Under the pieces are notes generated by a model. That model worked only from the letters and a program-made list of their open reading frames with translations, did no database searches and was not told the origin of the DNA. Shown here one piece after another: positions 17,001 to 24,689 of a DNA stretch of 64,000 nt. The stretch's first letter is position 1. Each line of letters opens with the position of its first letter. Origin of the DNA: Parasporobacterium sp. GTDB lineage: Bacteria; Bacillota; Clostridia; Lachnospirales; Lachnospiraceae. The stretch lies in the NCBI GenBank assembly GCA_017510065.1, contig JAFWOB010000114.1, positions 19,953-83,952 of the forward strand, written 5' to 3'. Position numbers and translations under genes: made by a program.

Positions 17001-18281
17001 ATGAGAACGATCACGGTCGGCGACATGATGCACGTATATGGATGCTTCGGCGCCGGTGTGGATTATACTGTCCGCCTGACAGCATGTCTGACCCAGACGG
17101 TAGATCCCCAGACGCTGCGAAAAGCGATCGATCAGACAGCCAGGCGTTATCCCTATCTTTGTGTAAGGCTTTGTAAAGGGGAGAATACATTTTATTACGA
17201 GGAAAACCCTCTTCCGATTGCTCTTTTGCTGACCGATGAAAGGATAAGCCTTAACTGTGATGCGGTGAATTACCATGTCTGGGCTGTATGCTGCGCAGAG
17301 GACAGGATCCATCTGGATTTTTTCCATGGGATAACAGATGGGACGGGAATGTACTCGGTGCTGGCAACACTTCTTTACTATTACGGAGAAGTACAGTACA
17401 AAATCACAGAACCTGGTAATATCCAGACTGCAGACACTTCTGCATCAGAAGAAGAACTGGATGATCCGCAGGAACATCTCTCTGTTGCCATGCGTTCTGA
17501 CGGAATGCAGCAGGATCCTCCTGTGTTTGAGAAAGCCTTTCACCTGAAGAAGGACGGAAAACTGACCGTAGGGGAACCGACACTATGGGATATTAAGATT
17601 CCGGAAAAGGCGTTTCTGCGATTTACTTCCGCGCATGACGCAAGCCCCGGAACCATGATTTCTCTATTCCTGGCAAGAGCGATCGACAGTCTGTATCCTG
17701 TCAGAGACAAAAAGATCATCAGTGCATATGTGATCAATGCCCGGCCGATGTTGGGGGCAGTGAAGACCTTCCATAATTGTCTGAGTATGGCGCTGCTTTC
17801 CTATTCTGACAGGGTGAAGACTTTGCCTTTTTCTACACAATGCACCGTATATCGCGGAATGACATTTCTGCAAAGTGATGCTGACAGGATCGTACCGGCT
17901 ATAGCGGAAAATGCCCGCATCATAAAGGATGCTGCCCGGAAAGCAAAATCGATAGAAGAAAAGAAAAACTTGTTCGGGCAGATGTTCAATGCAGGGGAAG
18001 ATGTGATCACGTTTCTGGTCAGCTATGTCGGTAAATGGAGCTATCCTGCAGTGGCGGAAACGATCCGCGAGATCTGGGCGCATCCCTCTGATACGTTCGG
18101 CTTGATGGCTGAGATCGGAGCAGTGGGCGGCAGTATCTGCATTACGCTTCAGCAGCATTTCAATGAGGACACTGTACGGGAAGCCTTTTTACATCAACTG
18201 GATGAAAATGGCATTCCATACGATGTCGTGCGTAAATCCGGTATCGATAATGCTCTTTTTCCGGAACCGGAAATCTCCTGA
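17001..18281 (+). CDS. Condensation-domain-type CoA-dependent acyltransferase superfamily protein
   Basis: 426 residues. LDFFHGITDGTGMYSVLA carries the H-x-x-x-D-G catalytic motif of the superfamily that includes NRPS condensation domains, alcohol acetyltransferases and wax ester synthases; VYGCFGAGVDYTVRL and the C-terminal SIVSYVGKW-like stretch (VSYVGKWSYPA) fit the two-lobed fold. It is a stand-alone protein without carrier or adenylation domains nearby, so an acyl-CoA-dependent O- or N-acyltransferase or a surfactant-type acyltransferase is likelier than peptide synthesis. It begins 12 bp after the NifX-FKBP gene and ends the gene string. Confidence 0.75.
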   Translation: MRTITVGDMMHVYGCFGAGVDYTVRLTACLTQTVDPQTLRKAIDQTARRYPYLCVRLCKGENTFYYEENPLPIALLLTDERISLNCDAVNYHVWAVCCAEDRIHLDFFHGITDGTGMYSVLATLLYYYGEVQYKITEPGNIQTADTSASEEELDDPQEHLSVAMRSDGMQQDPPVFEKAFHLKKDGKLTVGEPTLWDIKIPEKAFLRFTSAHDASPGTMISLFLARAIDSLYPVRDKKIISAYVINARPMLGAVKTFHNCLSMALLSYSDRVKTLPFSTQCTVYRGMTFLQSDADRIVPAIAENARIIKDAARKAKSIEEKKNLFGQMFNAGEDVITFLVSYVGKWSYPAVAETIREIWAHPSDTFGLMAEIGAVGGSICITLQQHFNEDTVREAFLHQLDENGIPYDVVRKSGIDNALFPEPEIS

Positions 18282-18437
18282 TCTTGTGGATTAACTAATG
18301 AAAATAGGACACAGATCAGCATGAATATTATGTATATAATGTATTTTTTGCCGTACATTCAGACATGCTTCCTTTTGGCTTATATCGTGGAACATGTCTG
18401 TTTTTTTGAAAAATGTGGGGGCGATTATGATCAAATT

Positions 18438-18502
18438 GGACAAAAATAACCTCAAACAAGACAAGTTTAGGGGCATATTTTGTCCTTCTTATTTGGTATA
18501 AT
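18438..18502 (+). promoter_or_regulatory. Inverted repeat and -10 element upstream of GH3 gene
   Basis: An imperfect dyad has arms at 18438-18457 and 18465-18485; the outer eight bases (GGACAAAA/TTTTGTCC) are perfectly inverted and the inner ends (CAAAC/GTTTA) partly so. TATAAT follows at 18497-18502, so the right arm lies where a -35 region would be. This looks like a repressor or activator operator for the glycosidase-importer operon. No convincing -35 hexamer was seen. Confidence 0.5.
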
Positions 18503-18561
18503 ATTCACAACTTGAAATCTGATGTAACATAAATTCCCGTCATATCATGAAAGGAAGACTT

Positions 18562-20661
18562 ATGGAGCGTTCAAAGGCAAGGAAACTGGCAGAGGAACTG
18601 GTAAACCGGATGACCGTGGAAGAGCGGGCCGGACAGCTTCGCTTTGACGCGCCGGCGATCGAACGGCTCGGCATTCCTGCCTACAATTGGTGGAATGAAG
18701 GACTTCATGGTCTTGCACGGGGAGGTACCGCCACAAGTTTTCCACAGGCAATCGGCCTGGCAGCTATGTTCGATCCGGAATTACTGGAGAGAATCGCCGA
18801 AGCAATCTCTACGGAAACCAGGGCAAAATACAATGCACTTTCTTCAGAGGAAGACCGTGACATCTATCACGGATTGACCCTCTGGTCTCCCAATATCAAT
18901 ATTTTCCGTGATCCCAGGTGGGGACGCGGCCAGGAAACCTATGGGGAAGATCCCTTCCTCACCTCTGTTTTAGGTACGGCTTTTGTGCAGGGACTGCAGG
19001 GAGAAGGAAATACCCTGAAAACGGCTGCCTGTGCCAAGCATTTTGCTGTTCACAGCGGTCCGGAGGCTCTCCGGCACAGCTTTGACGCCCAGGCTTCCCT
19101 GAAGGATATGGAAGAAACCTACCTGCCTGCTTTCCGGACATTGGTGGAAGAGGCCGGCGTAGAGACTGTTATGGGAGCTTACAACCGTACGAACGGCGAG
19201 CCCTGCTGTGCCAGTGATTTTCTGATGGAAAAACTGCGCGGAGAGTGGGGATTTGAAGGACACTTTGTCTCTGACTGCTGGGCAATCCGCGATTTTCATG
19301 AAAATCACCACATCACCGAAGGACCGGTGGATTCGGTCACCAAGGCACTGAAGGCCGGATGTGATCTCAACTGTGGCTGTACTTATGAGCATGTCATGCA
19401 TGCTTTTGAATTGGGAAGGATCAGTGAGGAGGATATTACCCGCTCCTGTGTGAGATTGTTTACTACCCGGTTCCTGCTGGGCACTCTGGGAGAAGAGGGA
19501 AGCGAATATGATTCGATCCCGTACTCTGTGATCGAGTGTCCGAAACACCTGGAACTGTCGCATAAAGCAGCGTTGGAAGCCTGTGTACTGCTCAAAAATG
19601 ATGGCTTGCTGCCGCTGGATCCCGGATCATGCGGAACCATCGGAGTGATCGGACCAAATTCGAACAGCCGCGCTTCTCTGATCGGCAATTATCATGGCAC
19701 TGCTTCCAGATATACCACCGTGTTGGAAGGTATCCAGGACATGGTCGAAGGAAAGTGCCGTGTGCTGTATTCCGAAGGCTGCGCATTGGGCAAAGACCGG
19801 GTAGAACCGCTTGCTCAGGCAGGGGATCGTCTTGCGGAAGCAGCTGTAACCGCAAGGAACAGTGATACGGTGATCCTGGTGCTGGGATTGGATGAGACTC
19901 TTGAGGGAGAAGAGGGAGATACCGGAAACAGCTACTACTCCGGAGATAAAGAAGACCTTCTGCTGCCAAAGTCACAGCGCCTGCTGCTTAATCGGGTGCT
20001 GGCTGAAGGAAAGCCGACGGTCATTATACTGATGGCGGGAAGTTCGATCGATCCGGATGGGGCACAGGACAGGGCAAACGCTTTACTTCTTTCCTGGTAT
20101 CCCGGAGCATATGGTGGTAAGGCTGTTGCTGAGATTCTGTTCGGAAAGGCATCACCTTCTGGGAAGCTGCCGGTGACGTTCTACCATAACAGCGCTCTTT
20201 CCGAAATGCCGGATTTTACGGATTATTCCCTGAACAACAGGACCTACAGGTACTATTCAGGAAGTCCGCTGTATCCTTTTGGATATGGACTTACCTACGG
20301 AAACTGTTGTGTGGAAGCTGTCAGTGGAGGCAGGAACAGCGTACAGGTTGTCGCAGTCAATAAAGGTGATATGGATACGGAAGATGTTCTGGAACTTTAT
20401 CTTCACGATGAAGGTTCCGAACTGGCTCCCCCGAATCCGGTGCTTTGCGGCTTCTGCCGTGTAAAACTGGCGGCAGGACAGAAGCGGACATTTGAAATAA
20501 AGATCGACCCGAACGCATTTACGGTTGTTACAGAAGAGGGAAAACGAATACCGGGGAACGGTCCCTGGACTTTATATGCCGGTTTCGGCGGGCCGGATCT
20601 GAGGACCCGGGAACTGACCGGAAACGGCTCAGCTTCACTTTACATTGCGGAAGAAAAGTGA
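18562..20661 (+). CDS. GH3 beta-glycosidase (beta-xylosidase/beta-glucosidase type)
   Basis: 699 residues from ATG 18562, which has AAAGGAAG upstream; an in-frame ATG at 18547 lacks a site. No signal peptide, so it acts on imported oligosaccharides. NWWNEGLHGLAR, SPNINIFRDPRWGRGQETYGEDP, CAKHFAVHSGPE and FVSDCWAI (Asp nucleophile) define the GH3 barrel; LEGEEGDTG lies in the second domain where the acid/base is expected, and a fibronectin-III-like end follows. The RWGRGQETYGEDP subgroup contains many beta-xylosidases. It leads an operon with an ABC sugar importer 131 bp downstream. Confidence 0.92.
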   Translation: MERSKARKLAEELVNRMTVEERAGQLRFDAPAIERLGIPAYNWWNEGLHGLARGGTATSFPQAIGLAAMFDPELLERIAEAISTETRAKYNALSSEEDRDIYHGLTLWSPNINIFRDPRWGRGQETYGEDPFLTSVLGTAFVQGLQGEGNTLKTAACAKHFAVHSGPEALRHSFDAQASLKDMEETYLPAFRTLVEEAGVETVMGAYNRTNGEPCCASDFLMEKLRGEWGFEGHFVSDCWAIRDFHENHHITEGPVDSVTKALKAGCDLNCGCTYEHVMHAFELGRISEEDITRSCVRLFTTRFLLGTLGEEGSEYDSIPYSVIECPKHLELSHKAALEACVLLKNDGLLPLDPGSCGTIGVIGPNSNSRASLIGNYHGTASRYTTVLEGIQDMVEGKCRVLYSEGCALGKDRVEPLAQAGDRLAEAAVTARNSDTVILVLGLDETLEGEEGDTGNSYYSGDKEDLLLPKSQRLLLNRVLAEGKPTVIILMAGSSIDPDGAQDRANALLLSWYPGAYGGKAVAEILFGKASPSGKLPVTFYHNSALSEMPDFTDYSLNNRTYRYYSGSPLYPFGYGLTYGNCCVEAVSGGRNSVQVVAVNKGDMDTEDVLELYLHDEGSELAPPNPVLCGFCRVKLAAGQKRTFEIKIDPNAFTVVTEEGKRIPGNGPWTLYAGFGGPDLRTRELTGNGSASLYIAEEK

Positions 20662-20792
20662 GATATATTATTTTGTAAGATTTTGGCTCTGCGGTCTCTG
20701 CCTGCTGCCCTGGATCATCTGCGGGCGGACGCTGCAGTCCTGATCCGATAAACACAGGTACATTTTTCATGTAAAAACAGGAGGATAAGAGT

Positions 20793-22037
20793 ATGAAAAA
20801 GATTTTAGCAATGGTTATTGCGGCTCTGATGGTGACCTCTATTATCGCCGTCCCTGTCCATGCAGATGATCCCGTAACACTGACAATGTGGTGTATCGCA
20901 ACAGAAAGTGATGCGAACCGCCCCGCTTATGAGCAGGCAATCGCTGCGTTCGAGGAAGCTCATCCCGACATCAAGATCGAATGGGAAGCTTTTGAAAACC
21001 AGTCCTACAAGACCAAGATCAAAGCGGCTATGAGTGATCCGGAGACCTTACCTGATATCTTCTTTACCTGGGCAGGCGCGTTCCTGGGCGATTTCGTGGC
21101 TGCAGGCAATGTATACTGCCTGGATGACACCTATGCGAATTTCCAGGAGCAGCTTCCGGAGGTAATGCTGCAGAACGCATCTTATGATGGAGGACATTAT
21201 GGTGTTCCGCTGACCATGAACATTGTTACCCTGTTTGCCAATATGGATCTTCTGGCAGAAGCCGGATGGGATCATGTTCCGGAGACTTATGAAGATCTGA
21301 CCGCATGCTGCGACGCTCTGGTTGAGAAAGGTATCATTCCGTTCGGCTGCGCTGGCAAAGAGACCTGGTGTGTAACGGAATATCTGGAGCCCATTATCGA
21401 AAAGACCATTGGCTATGAAGCCCTGAACGAAGTATTTGCAGGCCGCGCAACCTGGAACAATCCCGGTATCGCTGAATCTGTTTCTACTTTCCAGGATATG
21501 ATCAACAAGGGATATTTTGATCCCAGCGGCATGGCTCTTGGTAATGACGAAGTCAAGGCTAACTTCATCGCCGGCAAATATGCTTTCTATCAGAATGGTT
21601 CCTGGAACTGCGGCGAAGTAAACGATGCAGAAGGAAACTTCCAGGTAGCTCTGTTCCCGGTTATGAATGCTGAAAATGCAACTTATGGCCAGGTTATCGG
21701 CGGACCGTCCGATACTCTTGCTGTAGCTGCTTCCTCCAAGAATCCGGAAATCGCTGCCAACGCTGCTTTCGAACTGGGACGTGACATCTGCCACTATGGC
21801 TATCTGGCTGGATCCGGACTGCCCGCATGGACACCGGATTATGATACCAGCGAAGTGAAGGCTCTGGTTGCTGATGTAGCTGAAATAGTAGCTGCTGCTG
21901 ACGGCATGACTTTGTTCGGTGACACCGCTATGAGCGCTGATCCCGCCAACACCTATCTGGACTATGTGTCCCTGGTCTATGGCACTGAAATCGATGGACA
22001 GGGCTTTATCGAAGGCCTGGCTGAAGAACTTCAGTAA
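20793..22037 (+). CDS. Sugar ABC transporter solute-binding protein (family 1)
   Basis: 414 residues. Signal peptide with cleavage expected after VHA; no lipobox cysteine. The mature protein shows the family 1 pattern: TLTMWCIATES, AFEEAHPDIKIEWEAFENQSYKTK, LPDIFFTWAGAFLGDF, NGSWNCGEV. AGGAGGATAAGAGT precedes ATG. It delivers an oligosaccharide, probably the GH3 substrate, to the two permeases encoded next. No ATPase gene is present, as is common for CUT1 systems that share an MsmK-type ATPase. A perfect hairpin follows the stop codon. Confidence 0.92.
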   Translation: MKKILAMVIAALMVTSIIAVPVHADDPVTLTMWCIATESDANRPAYEQAIAAFEEAHPDIKIEWEAFENQSYKTKIKAAMSDPETLPDIFFTWAGAFLGDFVAAGNVYCLDDTYANFQEQLPEVMLQNASYDGGHYGVPLTMNIVTLFANMDLLAEAGWDHVPETYEDLTACCDALVEKGIIPFGCAGKETWCVTEYLEPIIEKTIGYEALNEVFAGRATWNNPGIAESVSTFQDMINKGYFDPSGMALGNDEVKANFIAGKYAFYQNGSWNCGEVNDAEGNFQVALFPVMNAENATYGQVIGGPSDTLAVAASSKNPEIAANAAFELGRDICHYGYLAGSGLPAWTPDYDTSEVKALVADVAEIVAAADGMTLFGDTAMSADPANTYLDYVSLVYGTEIDGQGFIEGLAEELQ

Positions 22038-22055
22038 TCGCTGATCGGTTAATGA

Positions 22056-22088
22056 TCCGGGTGCGGAATTTTCTATTCCGCACCCGGA
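22056..22088 (+). other. Perfect 14-bp hairpin after solute-binding protein gene
   Basis: Arms TCCGGGTGCGGAAT (22056-22069) and its exact complement (22075-22088) enclose a 5-nt loop. There is no following T-run, so it is more likely an mRNA 3'-end stabiliser or partial terminator that raises binding-protein levels over permeases. Confidence 0.8.
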
Positions 22089-22098
22089 ACTGCTGGCA

Positions 22099-22144
22099 GA
22101 GATGACCTCTTCAGAGTTTCCAGGGGTTCTTAAGAGGCCATCTC
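22099..22144 (+). other. Second stem-loop between binding protein and permease genes
   Basis: GAGATGACCTCTT (22099-22111) pairs with AAGAGGCCATCTC (22132-22144) at 12 of 13 positions across a 20-nt loop. It lies just after the 14-bp hairpin and upstream of the permease ribosome binding site. Confidence 0.6.
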
Positions 22145-22169
22145 CCAATGACCGGGAAGGGAATTTGCC

Positions 22170-23048
22170 ATGAAAAAATTATATAGTAATAAAGGTCATA
22201 TTCTACTTTTCCTGATACCTGCGATCATCCTTTTCTGCGGGATCCTGATTGCTCCCATTGTCATGTCCGGCTACTATAGTTTCTTTGACTGGGATGGACT
22301 CGGAGAAAAGACATTTATCGGTTTTTCCAATTATATTGATCTGTTTACCAGCAACAGGATCGGCTTTATGAAGGCGTTGGGCAATTCACTGGTACTTGCC
22401 CTTCTGTCGGTAGGACTGCAGCTCCCGCTTGCTTTGGGACTTGCTCTGGTCCTGGGAAAGGGAATCAAAGGAGAAAGAATCTTTCTTTCTATCTTTTTTA
22501 TGCCTGTCCTTATATCTACCGTCGTTATCGGCCAGCTGTGGCTGAAGATCTATAATCCGGATTATGGTATTTTAAACGTACTGCTAAGAAGCCTCGGCCT
22601 GGAGAGCTGGACAAGGATGTGGCTGGGATTGAGAGAAACTGCTCTGGGGGCGGTCTTCATACCGACTCTATGGCAGTATGTGGGCTACCATATGCTGCTT
22701 CTGTATGCCGGTGTAAAGAGTGTTCCGAAAGAACTTCGGGAAGCTGCCATGTTGGATGGAGCCAAAGATAGTCAGATCAACCGGTATATCGTACTTCCTT
22801 ATATTAAACCGATCATTCGAATCAGTGTGATTTTTGCTGTTACCGGTTCTCTGAAATCGTTCGACCTGATCTACGTTCTGACAAACGGCGGACCGTTCCA
22901 CTCCACGGAAGTGCCAAGCACATTGATGATCGATATGCTGTTCCTCAGAAACAGGTATGGCATGGGAAGCGCGATCGCGGTTCTGCTGATCATTCTGTGT
23001 TTCGCTTTTGCACTGATTATCAACAGGGTATTCAAGGAGGAAGAATAA
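22170..23048 (+). CDS. Sugar ABC transporter permease, MalF-like
   Basis: 292 residues with six hydrophobic segments. The cytoplasmic coupling loop is ELREAAMLDGAKDSQINRYIVLP, in which EAA...G......I.LP is the signature contacting the ATPase. FLIPAIILFCGILIAPIV at the N-terminus is typical of the MalF/UgpA group of CUT1 importers. It pairs with the MalG-like permease encoded one base downstream. AGGGA lies before ATG 22170. Confidence 0.93.
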   Translation: MKKLYSNKGHILLFLIPAIILFCGILIAPIVMSGYYSFFDWDGLGEKTFIGFSNYIDLFTSNRIGFMKALGNSLVLALLSVGLQLPLALGLALVLGKGIKGERIFLSIFFMPVLISTVVIGQLWLKIYNPDYGILNVLLRSLGLESWTRMWLGLRETALGAVFIPTLWQYVGYHMLLLYAGVKSVPKELREAAMLDGAKDSQINRYIVLPYIKPIIRISVIFAVTGSLKSFDLIYVLTNGGPFHSTEVPSTLMIDMLFLRNRYGMGSAIAVLLIILCFAFALIINRVFKEEE

Positions 23049-23049
23049 C

Positions 23050-23883
23050 GTGAAACTGACAGATAAAATCCCGAGAATGTTAATCTATATCGGTCTTGTG
23101 TTCTGGGCTGTGATCAATCTGTTTCCGGTCTACTGGATGTTCACCTTCTCTTTGAAGAACAACGATGAGATCTTCGGCGAAAATGTGGCAGGTCTTCCGC
23201 AAAACTGGATCTGGTCCAACTATACAGAGGCACTTAAGACCGGCAATATGGGAAAGTACTTCCTGAACAGCGGTATCGTGGCAGTAGCCACCATTCTGAT
23301 CACTTTGGCAGTAGCTCTGATGGCTACCTTTGCGCTGACCCGGCTGATCTGGAAGAGAAGAAAAACGCTGAACAAATTCTTCATGCTCGGACTTACAATC
23401 CCAATTCATGCATCGATTGTGCCCATTTATGTCACGCTGTCCAGACTGCATCTTCTGAATACCTACCTGGCCCTGATCATCCCCTACGCGGCGTTCTCCC
23501 TATCCATGGCGATCCTGGTGTGTACCGGATTCATGAATGCGATACCCCGGGAACTGGACGAGGCGGCCTGCATAGATGGATGCGGTGTTTGGGGTATTTT
23601 CTTACGTGTCATCGTACCGCTGATGAAACCAGCGGTTGCCACCGTAGGCATATATACATTCCTGCAATGCTGGAACGAGCTGATGTTTGCCAACATCTTC
23701 ATCAGTAAAACCGCGCTGAAGACCTTGCCGGTAGGCATTCAGGCGCTCTCCGGCCAGTATACCACGGCCTGGGGGCCGATCGGAGCAGCGTTGGTCGTAG
23801 CGACCTTCCCCACATTGTTTATCTATGTATTCCTGAGCAAGCGTATTCAGGACAGTTTTGTCGCAGGTGCGGTCAAAGGCTGA
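23050..23883 (+). CDS. Sugar ABC transporter permease, MalG-like
   Basis: 277 residues with GTG start preceded by AAGGAGGAAGAATAAC, which overlaps the end of the upstream permease gene. LFPVYWMFTFSLK is the usual N-terminal periplasmic segment of MalG-type permeases and ELDEAACIDGCGVWGIFLRVIVP is the EAA coupling loop. It completes a CUT1 importer lacking its own ATPase. A rho-independent terminator follows. Confidence 0.93.
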   Translation: MKLTDKIPRMLIYIGLVFWAVINLFPVYWMFTFSLKNNDEIFGENVAGLPQNWIWSNYTEALKTGNMGKYFLNSGIVAVATILITLAVALMATFALTRLIWKRRKTLNKFFMLGLTIPIHASIVPIYVTLSRLHLLNTYLALIIPYAAFSLSMAILVCTGFMNAIPRELDEAACIDGCGVWGIFLRVIVPLMKPAVATVGIYTFLQCWNELMFANIFISKTALKTLPVGIQALSGQYTTAWGPIGAALVVATFPTLFIYVFLSKRIQDSFVAGAVKG

Positions 23884-23903
23884 TAAAAGGTTGACTGATC
23901 ATT

Positions 23904-23939
23904 AAGGATTGTTGTATCTATTGCAGCAATCCTTTTTTT
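23904..23939 (+). terminator. Rho-independent terminator of the GH3-sugar importer operon
   Basis: GGATTGTTG and CAGCAATCC pair (one G-U) around a loop and are followed by seven T residues at about 23933-23939. Confidence 0.88.
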
Positions 23940-24024
23940 ATGGATGAAAAGTTGTCTGCAGCTTGTTTTTTTGTTATTCTTTCAGGAATAGATTAGAATG
24001 CAGAACTGTTCAGGAACTGATACC

Positions 24025-24651
24025 ATGGAAAAAAGAGTAAAGCTGTGTTTTGCCATATTGGCGGCAATAGGAGCATGCTGCAGTGAGGCAGCATACTGGA
24101 TCTTTCCGGAGAACCCCGGGATAAGAACGATATGCAAGGCAGTTACCGCTGTCTGTATTCTTGCCTGCGCATTTTCAGGAGGGAACCGGAAAGGACGGGA
24201 ATTCTGGTGGACGATGTCTGCACTGGCAGCGGCCTGCGCCGCGGATGTGATCATTGTATCTTCGTTTCCTGTCGGAGCAGGTTTGTTTGCTCTTGCCCAT
24301 ATATGCCTGGTCATTCTGTTTTATAAACAAAGGCCCCTTACCCGAAGAAGGTGGCTTATCTGGGGCGGGATCAGCGCATGCCTTGTGGCTGTGATCCTGG
24401 CCCTCGGATCAGGAATGGGAATCTATGCCTATGGAGCAGCGGTATATGCACCGATCCTGATCCTGATGGTGTTCACCGCGATCAATCAGAAGGGGATCCG
24501 CAGGATCGCTGCATTTATATTTCTGGCCTCAGACCTTTTGCTTGCACTATATCAGTGGAAGCACATTCACCTGGCTCTGCATGTGATCTATATGGGATTA
24601 TTCTATGCGGCAATGCTGATGTTTGCGTGGAGAAAAAAACCTGAGTCCTGA
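24025..24651 (+). CDS. YhhN-family (lysoplasmalogenase-like) membrane protein
   Basis: About 208 residues with seven or eight hydrophobic segments and few loops. The layout with KAVTAVCILACAF, then ADVIIVSSFPVGAGLFALAH and LILMVFTAINQ fits the YhhN/TMEM86 family, whose studied members hydrolyse lysoplasmalogens. The D/H residues in ADVI and LAHI match the family's conserved acidic and histidine positions approximately. ATG 24025 is chosen because CAGGA lies about 10 bases upstream; ATG 23998 has no site. It lies alone between a terminator and the UvrA-like gene. Confidence 0.72.
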   Translation: MEKRVKLCFAILAAIGACCSEAAYWIFPENPGIRTICKAVTAVCILACAFSGGNRKGREFWWTMSALAAACAADVIIVSSFPVGAGLFALAHICLVILFYKQRPLTRRRWLIWGGISACLVAVILALGSGMGIYAYGAAVYAPILILMVFTAINQKGIRRIAAFIFLASDLLLALYQWKHIHLALHVIYMGLFYAAMLMFAWRKKPES

Positions 24652-24689
24652 AATCTATTCAATAGATGCCTTTGCAGAGAGGAGTATAG

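Noticed and set aside
21048-22148. 366-codon minus-strand frame opposite the sugar-binding protein gene
   Set aside because: It is antisense to a well-supported gene and extends through the hairpin; no family resemblance.
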